A DNA stretch of 58,205 bases from Hofstenia miamia (Eukaryota > Xenacoelomorpha > Acoela > Hofsteniidae), in the NCBI GenBank assembly GCA_900660155.1, contig CABFPE010000051.1:222181-280385 (forward strand), in the 5' to 3' direction. The notes below the pieces were generated by a model. That model saw only the letters and a program-made list of their open reading frames with translations, searched no databases and had not been told where the DNA came from. Shown piece after piece: positions 39,115 through 50,162 of the stretch. The number at the start of each line of letters is the position of its first letter. The first letter of the stretch is position 1. A program made the translations under genes and the position numbers.

Positions 39115-41261
39115 TAGGAATAATTTCAAAGAAATTGATTTGCATTAAAGACAAAAATATATTTAAATATCTTTTTTGAAATTTAAAGTTGTTATAAACT
39201 GTTCAACTTTGTGTATACTTCACATAAGGATTTTCTTGAAAAAATCATATCTTCATATTCAAGCAAAATTTTAAAATTAATGAAGTTTGCCACATTGTGA
39301 ACGAATATTTGACATTCTTAATAATCGCTTATGCCCATAATAGAATGATATTATATATAAATTATCTTTCCTACATAATTTCCAAGAAATTAAATTGCGA
39401 TTTCACAAAATTATTACTAGGATTTCCTTTGGATAGATGACTTTGAGGACCTCAAATATTTTCAATACAATGATTAAACTGTAGTTATATTTAAATAATT
39501 AAGTAACTTCAAGTTGCTTGTATGCATAGATTATCTGAATTGCTTAATTGATTTTACTATATAGATTCTCAGTGTAAAGTATATATGTAATATTTATATT
39601 CATATATATTTTTTTCTATAGTAACAAACATTTTTCTATACTTGACAAAATCAGTGATTTATCAATAGAGCGGTATACAGGATTTTTTCTAGGAGCGCCA
39701 AACAGTGTTGAATCTAGTATTAAAATTTCAAGGGTACTGGTGGCACCTAAGGAGGTGAAGCTTAGGTAGGTGTGATTTTTTGGAAGCACTGTATAATAGG
39801 TCTTAGGCACGGCACAGTATGGATTTTATAAAATATTGTTTTGGGATGACACGTTTTCATATGTGATCAAAAGCACAGTTTGTTTCCATTAACCTTCCAA
39901 TCTAGCGCATTTTTTTATCAAGTAATGTGATAAAGGCAAGCATGTTGTGTCTTAAAATCAACTAAGGAAAATATATGAACCACAACATTACAGATCGAAT
40001 AGAACAGTTTCCATGCTGTTCACATGAGATGAATTAATCATTGACGTTTTCATTGCTATGACCATTCCCGCAAATGAAACCAGAGATTGACATGGACGGA
40101 AAACATTGACCCAAGTCCGGCTTAGCCTATGCCGGATCATGTACAATGCGTTTAAATCATTACTAATTCAGCACAATGTATGCCTATTTTTACGACACTT
40201 AGCAAACAATTTCTGCAGTATTTCGATTTAGCAGACGTAAGCTGGGTATGATACGTAGCGCATAATTAATTTATTAACTAGTTCTTGCAGTAAACCGATT
40301 ATCAAAAGGCAGCTTTTAGAGAAATTCGCTTGGTTGCAAAACGTTTGTTTTATCTCAGAAAAAAACTTTTGACAATCCAATATATATAGCCTGCAAAACG
40401 ACTTTTTGTGATTCCTGAAGTCAAACTTACCTTACTTGCATCGTTTCTTGCTATGGAATGCTCTTGCTCTTATAAGAGACCTCCAACAACAACTTATTTC
40501 ACATATAAGAGCACTGACAGCTATTTTAAGCCCAACATTTTAAAGAAAATTTGGTCATCAGTGCCGACAATCAGGAAATTTGACAAATCTGTCAGAGCAT
40601 GACAAAAAATGGTTCTGAACTTATTTATAAATGTATTACTATAGTTGCATTCTTAGTCCCATATTAGCTCAACCTGCTTCATTGTATATTAGTTCATGCT
40701 GATGCTCCGGGGATAATTATTTTCTAGCTAATTCAAATTTATAAATAATCTATTACAATTTATTTTATTCCACTCAGTGATATACACAAGAAGGTGGAGG
40801 ACGGTTTAATGTTTCTGTCAGGTTTTCAAAAAAAAACTTTTTGTAAAAAATGAAAAAATGTTATAACTAACTAAAGTAGTGAAATTAATTTTCGAGCCTA
40901 TTTTTTCAATATTTTCAAAATTGTAACTGGGTTTCATCTCCCTTTTGGCCACTAATTTGATCCTGTGTAAACCTTTGTCTCCAATGTAAATCTATTTAGC
41001 ATATATTTCAATAAATATATATATTCATTCTGATTTGCTCTTAATTTTATTACCTGTTTTTTGTTATTCTGACTTCTCTACATGTATTGATTATATTTTT
41101 ATAACTTTTAAATTACTGAAGCCTAATAATCAATCCTCCATTATTTCTAGTTTCATCAGCATTTATATTTTTCATTATCTATTGCTGCAAAAATATGCAG
41201 TTATACATTCTAAAACTACATTTATTCACTTAGAAATTCAAAATATATAGATCATGTCATC

Positions 41262-41302
<41 letters not shown>

Positions 41303-41480
41303 TAGAGTGTTTTTAATTTTTCGACTTTCACATCTTGAGTTTTACTTAAGACCAAACTGTTATTTATTATGGAAAAACTTCAGCGAATAAATTTTAGAAA
41401 AATTGGTGAACGTTTCGCTAAAATTGGAAATTGACTCATTTATTTGGGAAAACATATCAATGTCAGAGACTTTCAAAATT
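39114..41480. other. AT-rich DNA, nothing firm
   Basis: No gene is supported. About 40790-40960 resembles the interior of the 30477-30690 MITE. A TA tract lies at about 41263-41300. Confidence 0.45.
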
Positions 41481-41484
41481 TAAC

Positions 41485-42090
41485 TAAGCATATGCCCGTT
41501 TAATTTGTCATCATTATTGTCCCTCAATTTCGGGAATTTTTCCTGAAGAAGAAATTATTTCTGTTCTTCATCTCTAGCGAGAGAAGAACTGAATTTCTCA
41601 TTAATGCAATGCAGCAGTTCGTCCGCCAGGTCATTGGTAATTCGAAGAGCAGATGCAGTCATTTGCTCAGAATGATAAATTCGCCTCCGAATCCTTAGAT
41701 CCATCTTGAGATAATTGAAATCCAATTTCAGTATATCCGATATTCTCCTTGTTGCTGTAGTGCTAAAGTCCGCGAGTCACCTGCAGATTAAATTCGGGAG
41801 TTGTTTATTAAGAGCAGTATTCCTTGAAACACAAACGCCACATCTTGTTTCAGTACTTTCACTGATTGTATCAAGGCCCATGGCAGAGATATGATGCTTC
41901 AAGCACACTTGGTTACCCTTTTCCGACTCGCTAGAACTGGACAGCAGAATAGGTCAAGCACTGATTTCCTGAATTCTAGTCGTTTCTCGGGCAGCACTAT
42001 TTTCTCTCTTCTGGCCTCTATAAAACAGTATAACTCCTGTCATAGAACCTCGTAGCCCTTATTGACGCTGCTGAGCAAGTAGATTTAGTC
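41485..42090 (-). pseudogene. Interrupted coding-like region, family unknown
   Basis: One reverse-strand frame reads like protein over about 200 codons but is interrupted. Legible pieces are KHHISAMGLDTISESTETRC, GVCVSRNTALNKQLPNLICR, RRISDILKLDFNYLKMDLRI and NDLADELLHCINEKFSSSL. The composition (acidic/basic helices, less AT-rich than the flanks) suggests a former gene or mobile-element protein. I do not recognise the family. Confidence 0.4.
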
Positions 42091-42327
42091 AGTACGTTCG
42101 AAAATGTTGATATATATATATATATAAATGGTAGAAACCTTAATTACATCGTTCATAATTGGTATTTTACTGAGGACAGAAACAAAAATAGCAAATTACG
42201 TGCCATTATAACTATTATTTTTGTAACTTAAAATCTTTTTATAAGTGATAATTCAAAAACTGATATTTTGCTTAGCTAAATTTTATCCATTGATAAATTG
42301 AGTTAATGAAATAATAGCTAGGACCCA

Positions 42328-42703
42328 CTAAAGAAATGTATATATCTGGCTGCAAAAATTGACAAGTTCAAAACTAATCATCGAATGAGCACAGGTAAGC
42401 CTGCTTAAAACTTGGAGTTTGCTATGATTGTATTTAGCTTTTAAAACAGCTTGAAGTCGGCTTGAATGTGAAAAATAAAACTTCTTAATGATATCATCTG
42501 GAATTGAATACCTAATTGACTTCGAAAGTTCTTTTAGATTTCTTGGGTGAATTTTCTGCACTTCAGCTTTCATCTTAGCCCACAATTATTCAGTTAGAAT
42601 TAAATCAGGCACCTGAACTGGTCATTTAGGAAGAATTGGCAACTCCATGTCTTCCATAAACTGTCTAACAATATTAGGGTTAGGGTCTAGGGTATAAATA
42701 TAT
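42328..42703 (-). pseudogene. Tc1/mariner transposase C-terminal remnant
   Basis: The reverse strand reads VRQFMEDMELPILPK, VQVPDLILTE and LWAKMKAEVQKIHPRNLKEL, then RLQAVLKAKYNHSKL. This matches the WPxxSPDLNPIExxWxxMK...L...RLxAVIxxKG end of Tc1-type transposases. Stops interrupt it, and its upstream part runs into the sequence gap. Confidence 0.85.
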
Positions 42704-43703
42704 NNNNNNNNNNNNNNNNNNNNNNNNNNNNNNNNNNNNNNNNNNNNNNNNNNNNNNNNNNNNNNNNNNNNNNNNNNNNNNNNNNNNNNNNNNNNNNNNN
42801 NNNNNNNNNNNNNNNNNNNNNNNNNNNNNNNNNNNNNNNNNNNNNNNNNNNNNNNNNNNNNNNNNNNNNNNNNNNNNNNNNNNNNNNNNNNNNNNNNNNN
42901 NNNNNNNNNNNNNNNNNNNNNNNNNNNNNNNNNNNNNNNNNNNNNNNNNNNNNNNNNNNNNNNNNNNNNNNNNNNNNNNNNNNNNNNNNNNNNNNNNNNN
43001 NNNNNNNNNNNNNNNNNNNNNNNNNNNNNNNNNNNNNNNNNNNNNNNNNNNNNNNNNNNNNNNNNNNNNNNNNNNNNNNNNNNNNNNNNNNNNNNNNNNN
43101 NNNNNNNNNNNNNNNNNNNNNNNNNNNNNNNNNNNNNNNNNNNNNNNNNNNNNNNNNNNNNNNNNNNNNNNNNNNNNNNNNNNNNNNNNNNNNNNNNNNN
43201 NNNNNNNNNNNNNNNNNNNNNNNNNNNNNNNNNNNNNNNNNNNNNNNNNNNNNNNNNNNNNNNNNNNNNNNNNNNNNNNNNNNNNNNNNNNNNNNNNNNN
43301 NNNNNNNNNNNNNNNNNNNNNNNNNNNNNNNNNNNNNNNNNNNNNNNNNNNNNNNNNNNNNNNNNNNNNNNNNNNNNNNNNNNNNNNNNNNNNNNNNNNN
43401 NNNNNNNNNNNNNNNNNNNNNNNNNNNNNNNNNNNNNNNNNNNNNNNNNNNNNNNNNNNNNNNNNNNNNNNNNNNNNNNNNNNNNNNNNNNNNNNNNNNN
43501 NNNNNNNNNNNNNNNNNNNNNNNNNNNNNNNNNNNNNNNNNNNNNNNNNNNNNNNNNNNNNNNNNNNNNNNNNNNNNNNNNNNNNNNNNNNNNNNNNNNN
43601 NNNNNNNNNNNNNNNNNNNNNNNNNNNNNNNNNNNNNNNNNNNNNNNNNNNNNNNNNNNNNNNNNNNNNNNNNNNNNNNNNNNNNNNNNNNNNNNNNNNN
43701 NNN
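42704..43703. other. Assembly gap of exactly 1,000 N
   Basis: A run of 1,000 N, a placeholder length; the true size is unknown. Transposase remnants lie on both sides, so it is probably a repeat-rich region. Confidence 0.99.
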
Positions 43704-43794
43704 AGACAGTATATATATATATATATATATAGAGTAAGTCAGTGAAAGAGCCGCCGGATTTTAATATTCTCTTCTACTCTACAATGAAGTTATT

Positions 43795-44255
43795 TTACCC
43801 GACAATCGCAAAATATCCAAAATTTATGTTGAAAACATAATTTACATACACAAACAATACAGTCTCAACCTGCCTCTCCTCCCGAATCACACATTCTTTC
43901 AATCTTTTCTGATAGCTCACAAAAACATTTTCTAAAATATCTTTTGATGCTGACTGATAGGCTACAGAGATTTTTGCTTTCAAATCATCCAAATTTCCTC
44001 GAACAGGTTTGTTTACGTCTTACTTCAGCTTTCCCCTAAAAAGGAAATCACATACTGTTAAGTCTGGGCTACGCGTACGCCACATTGTTGGTCCGCCCCT
44101 TCCAATCTATCTGTTAGGTAAATTTCGTGTCTAGCCACAAGCGAACATCTCTGTGAAAATGAGGTGGATCTCCGTTTTGCATACATAAAACTTCACTGAA
44201 TAGTCGGCTTCGTTTAAGCTCTTGTTCCAAAAATGTCTTCAGCATTTCCAGATAT
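43795..44255 (-). pseudogene. Mariner-type transposase C-terminal remnant
   Basis: The reverse strand reads YLEMLKTFLEQELKRSRLFS, VLCMQNGDPPHFHRDVRLWL, a decayed PRSPDL box region, and then DDLKAKISVAYQSASKDIL. This is the QQDGAPPHFxxxVRxWLD...RSPDLTPxDFFLWGxLK group of mariner-like transposases. It is broken by stops and is a different family from the 42.3 kb remnant. Confidence 0.85.
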
Positions 44256-45760
44256 TCAAAAATGCAGTTTTATAGGCTTGTTACTTGACTTAGAAAAACA
44301 TTTGTTGAGAAAAGATTAGTTCCCTGTCTAAATTCTGAAATTCAAATTTCCATAAATGTCTGCAGAACTTAGTCAGCTTATCCAGGTAATAAAATTATGC
44401 TATTTTTAATTACCTACTATGGGTATCTAACATCTCGCAACAAGCAAAAAGAAACTACAGTATAACCTCGATTTTGCTCTTAACCCCAGATTTATTGCCC
44501 AAATTGGTCTGCACGAGGTGATTGCTAAGTAAAAATTTCATCGTCCGTGTGCCGCCATCCGCCATGGTTTTAGCCTTGCACAATGACATAGATAGGCTAG
44601 GACATAGCGCCATCATAGACAATATATGATGTTGCATTGTTTTATTTGCAATGTGAATCCATTTCTGACCAATGTTTCGAAAATATTATTGCTAAAATTG
44701 CATCTAATGTAGTATAATTTGTAAAATTACATTTAGTGTTACGGTTAGTAATATTCTTCTACGTTTTTTACTATATAATTAATGATTATCAATTAATTGT
44801 AAGTACCGGTATATACCAAAATGCAGTATCCGGATCAGGTAAAATAGACAATTACACAACCAGAGCCGAATATCAGGTAACCGTTAAAATGTAACTTGGT
44901 TACGAGATTTTACTGGATAACATGTGTGCAATAAATTCTGAGGTAAAACTTGATTTAAAAATGGAATTTTCGAGGAAAAACAATATTTTTTCATAATACC
45001 TAAGTTGTCATGCACCAAAACAAGGTTTTCTGACATATCAGAACGTAGTCTAGTTTGTTGGTTGACTTCGGACATTTGATGTTGGCGATGCTAATATTTA
45101 TTTATTATCATGCACAAGAGGTCGATATTAATTGAGAAATAAGTTTGTTCTTCAGGTATAAGGAAAATTATTCGGTATCTGACACTCAAATTATCCGGTA
45201 TCCGGTATACTCAATTCACTATTCGTATCCCATCTCAAAATTAACACTAGATAAAGACCGACCATTCTATATCTTAAATTTATGAAGTTGTCAGAATTGA
45301 CCCAATAGAGTATAACTAACGAAAACAAAAGCAAATGAAAGAAAAATATCAGCAGAACAAAATAAGCTGTTATTCTATTTAAGTTCTCATTACTTGAGGC
45401 ATTACAAATGTATTTAAAATATGCATGCTGGTCGAATTTGGTCACTTATGCTTTTTATTGTTAATTTTAATCTAATTGATTGCTTGTCGAGGAATCCATA
45501 TTCATGCACAATTTAGATTTGAATTGCAGACATTAATTTGTCATTTGTTTAATGTGTTCTGCTATAATCATCGCTTTATATTAGTGAGTTATGATGTTTA
45601 TTTGTATTTATAAATAGTTAGAAAGTGTAATTGTCTGAGAATTTAAGTTTTTCTACCCTAGCTTCCAGTGGCTAGTTTTCTCTTATAGATTTCCCCAAAT
45701 GCTATTATAACCTAACAATTATTTTAGCATTTTTCATATAATTTACTAGTGAAATAAATT
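44256..45760. other. AT-rich DNA, nothing recognised
   Basis: Words such as CCGGTATCCGGTAT near 44800-44850 and 45175-45215 hint at a decayed MITE. No paired termini or genes are found. Confidence 0.4.
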
Positions 45761-45769
45761 ACCCCATTG

Positions 45770-45799
<30 letters not shown>

Positions 45800-45808
<9 letters not shown>

Positions 45809-46355
45809 GTATATATATATATATTATATATATATTATATTATATTAAATTTTAATTAATATGCTGGTCATAGTGATCACTGCTTAAAGTATCACTTCCT
45901 CCTTGTCTGGGTAGTAGGGTTGGGTCTTGGAAGTGGTTCATCACTTTGGCGAGAGGTTTTTGTTTTGCATAAAGAAGTTTGGATTAACTTTTTCTCTGAA
46001 TATATGTTGTCATAATTCATGGAATGAACATTCATCTGTTTTCTCATAAATAGAAACACAAAAATATTACTAGTTTCATCAGTTGTTTATTCCTAATCCT
46101 GGCTGACCATGGCAGGTGCCACTACCACAAACCAGCATTCTACACTAAAATGAAGCCTGGTGCCCTCCTAAAATAGCAAACCGTTTTTCCACATTTTCAA
46201 AGAGATTTTTGTCAAATTTATTTGGAAATTTTGATTTAATGCATTTGTCTTTACTTTCTTAAATTTGTGACTCATATAATAGTAATATACATGTAAAATT
46301 TATAGATATAATATGCTCAAACCTGATATATTTCCCAACCTTTTAACCNCACATG

Positions 46356-46386
<31 letters not shown>

Positions 46387-46800
46387 ATATTATATTAAAT
46401 TTTAATTAATATGCTGGTCATAGTGATCACTGCTTAAAGTATCACTTCCTCCTTGTCTGGGTAGTAGGGTTGGGTCTTGGAAGTGGTTCATCACTTTGGC
46501 GAGAGGTTTTTGTTTTGCATAAAGAAGTTTGGATTAACTTTTTCTCTGAATATATGTTGTCATAATTCATGGAATGAACATTCATCTGTTTTCTCATAAA
46601 TAGAAACACAAAAATATTACTAGTTTCATCAGTTGTTTATTCCTAATCCTGGCTGACCATGGCAGGTGCCACTACCACAAACCAGCATTCTACACTAAAA
46701 TGAAGCCTGGTGCCCTCCTAAAATAGCAAACCGTTTTTCCACATTTTCAAAGAGATTTTTGTCAAATTTATTTGGAAATTTTGATTTAATGCATTTGTCT
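45800..46800. repeat. About 0.5 kb direct duplication around a single N
   Basis: The segment starting CACATGTATATATA and ending near ATGCATTTGTCTTT occurs twice, from about 45802 and from about 46350, almost without change. A single N sits at the junction (46349), and the copies begin in a (TA)n tract. This looks like an unmerged contig overlap or two haplotypes placed in series, not a biological tandem duplication. Confidence 0.85.
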
Positions 46801-46852
46801 TTCTTTTTTTAAATTTGTTGCCCATATTATTGTTAATAACATGTAAAATTTA

Positions 46853-47084
46853 TAGAAGTTATATACTAAAGCTCAATACAGATCTAAACTTCTCAACCAA
46901 AACTTTTAATGCAAAATTTTTTGTTGTACATCAGGCAAAAACTCACACGTACTCTGTAATTGTAAATTCTAGACGAACACTTAAATATCAATTATAAGAA
47001 TCTATAAACTTGTTTAGAGAATCTCATAACATTAGGGTACGGTATCCTTCGTCTATTTTACAGACACTTCCACAGTTAAATTAT
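46853..47084 (-). pseudogene. Decayed copy of the 31541-31772 first exon
   Basis: It aligns end to end with the exon at 31541-31772, and the length is the same (232 bp). Shared words include TACGTGTGA, TTGAGCTTT and AAAAAA at matching positions. The start codon, the donor and the reading frame are lost. The upstream flanks also match for about 125 bp (31787-31920 with 47087-47220), for example TTTTTTGGAACACT and a TTTTTATCG-like stretch. I estimate 60-70% identity by eye. Confidence 0.65.
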
Positions 47085-47220
47085 ATTGTTCAAACTAATA
47101 AATTTTTTGGAACACTTCATTTTTATCGTAGCATATTTTGTAATTGCTAGGTTAATTATATCCTATTTTATTGTATAATTTAATCTTTAAATTTCATTAT
47201 ATAATTTGTGATTTTTGTTA

Positions 47221-47380
47221 ACAAATTATTTTTACTAATATTAGTTTTTTTTTATTGGTTAATATTAGTTTAAAAAAATTCAACAAGCACTGTTGTCGAG
47301 GTATAATCATATAAATTTAGTGCAAATAAATTATGCTTAATTTTTAATATATTAAATAGCAACATAGTATATATATATAT

Positions 47381-47430
<50 letters not shown>

Positions 47431-49077
47431 TTGCATATACTGCGTTTGTTAAGCATATATATTGAAATAGATGCAGCATTTTCTGTGAACGCTTTTGCAA
47501 CAACTTCCATTTCTTAGGAAGTAGTAGAACTCATATTAACCTAATTTTAATTATTTGTTCTCATTATCATACTGGCAACCTGTTGAAGCAATGAAGCCTT
47601 CTCTCAGCCTTTAAATTTGCAAAATATTAGCTGTTCGTCAAATGAAATTGAAATATTTTTTATTTTTGAGTAGAAATTGAACAGAAATTTTACTAACTTT
47701 CTTGAAAAATGCAAAAGTTTGGAAGATCTCCACTTCAAGCGCAACCGACAGTCAATTATAGACAAACTTTGATTGTCTAAATGCAGAAGTATCTATGCAA
47801 AGCAAATCTAACGTCATTCTTTTATGTTTAAAGAATATCAGTGATAATTATAAATATTTTTGCTTATGTACCTACATACATATGAGTTGTCCAATTAATT
47901 TAAAACAAGCATTATTATATGGATTTATAAGTGTATATGAAAATTTCTCCATTCAAATTTATATTACGCATTGCTGTCTATTTGAGGTCCTTATATAATA
48001 ATTCTATTCGTTCAATTTAACTGCTTGCAAATGATAACTAATAGCATTACATATGTAACATTTGAAGCCTACTACAGATTTTTGTGAGTCTTTTGTTACA
48101 ACAGGGGAGCCTTAATCAATTTTCGAGCTTACAATTTTTCCCAATGTATACAAATTCAAACATTTGTTTGTGTTTCAATTACATAAAATCAATATTTATA
48201 GTTACAATTATTATATTTGTTAGGCCTACTGGAATAAACTTACAAATTTAATATTATGTAATTTACAGCTGTTGCATTTTTTCTGACATTAGATTTTAAT
48301 TTCAGAAAACTTAAATATTTGAAAAAATTCAATATTTATAAAAATTAATTTCCCAAAAGTAGAAACAAAATTTTGAATAGTTATTGAATAGTTATTGGAA
48401 AATGAAAATGCTTTCCTATTTTTTAATCTATTTCGTTTTTTATGTTCTAACTTAGAGTTTTCTTTAACACGTTTTTGATTATAGAACCATTTAGAAATAG
48501 AATATTATATAATCATTTGATTTTATCACAATATCAACAAAATAAATTAAAACGCTCCTTCTTCTAAATTTTTGTAATTTATACCTTCCCCAAAATTAAT
48601 AATTTATGGTTTCTTGGTTAAGGTTGTTAATTATTGTAATTCAATTTTTTGTAAATTTATGTCACATTCTTTGGCTTGGAAGGCGAACTTTCTTCAATAA
48701 ATGTCTAATATAAATATTTCACTAGACTGATAATAAAATTAAGGGGCTAGAGTTGGATTCAATCACCATTATTGTGACATATGAGTTCATTTTTTCAGCT
48801 GCGTTTAATTTTAGTTCTTGAAGCTTTGAACTTTTTGGCATTTGAACAACTTTTTCAATAGTCAAGCTTAACTCATAAAGCAATTGCAGTTGTTACTCTC
48901 AAAGCACCTGATCTTTTAGATAATACCAAAAAAGATGTCTAGGGTAGATATTTATTTATTGATAGCTCCTTCCTAATGGGCCTTTCACTAAAAGAATCAA
49001 GTTCCTTTGATAACTCAGATAAATAATGAGTTCAAGCAATATCATTTTTGAGTAGTAGCAGCAGGATCTTCTATACA

Positions 49078-49117
<40 letters not shown>

Positions 49118-50160
49118 AATCATTTTTAGCAAGTTCATGACAAATATAGAGTCTCAACATTTTAAAGATTAGGTTTTTTAAATAAGCGTTTGTAAATGAA
49201 ACTTATCTTAGTTTTAAGTCGTCATTATCATCAGTGGTAGGCTTTTCACATTTCAATAATGATTGCAACATTGCTTCATTGTTTCTACATGAACTGGCTA
49301 AAAATGATTCAAATTATATATCCATATAAATATCCACATATATATATATATATATATATATGTTTATATAGAAAGCCCGGAAATTAGTGATGCACACATT
49401 TGGTCTAAAAAAATTGAAATTATTGTTTTCCTTAACGTGGTAATCATGACACTGCAATAATTTATTAAATTCTTCTCTCGTTGTATTAGCTGTGTTATAA
49501 AATGAAGAGCTTGTGTTAAGTAGTCAATCCTTTAAAATCGGTTCGAAATATATACATGTCTCTTATCAGTATATATTTTGCAGTGAATATCTTCATGCAT
49601 ATGCATATCTGTTATGCATTAATTATTATTAATTAATGGGCATTTTGTAAGTTTTGATTACAGATATTGATTCTACAGATATTGTCATGTTATATATTAG
49701 GAAAACGCTTCACAAAAAATTCAGGTAATTATTTGAAAGGCAATGAGGAAGGAGATGGGTTGGAATTCTGTCTATATATGTATTATGTAATTATGCATTT
49801 TCTTAAGAAACTAAAGTATATATGCATGAATTGCCTTTGAGTACACTAAGCCAAGTTGCATTAGTCAATAAAGCTTATTGTAATTGCCAAAATCTTAGAA
49901 ATTTTTACCATTAATTGTATAACTTTTTCTAAAACCATTGTTAAATATTTGTTGATTATATACAAAAATTTGCCAGGATTTTACCTAAGATTTGCTTTAA
50001 AACTATCAAGTTCATAAAGATTTTTGTACTGAAAAAATATGGTTTAGTGAAAGTATATATATCTAGAAATAATTTAATTAACGTCAAGTTTGTGGAAAAT
50101 TCAATATTTCTATTTGTCATTAATTTTAATAGCAAATATAGAATTTAATATCAAAAGAAT
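47221..50160. other. AT-rich intergenic DNA, nothing recognised
   Basis: Several (TA)n tracts (about 47385-47430, 49083-49115, 49337-49361) and short open frames of no recognisable content. Confidence 0.5.
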
Positions 50161-50162
50161 TC

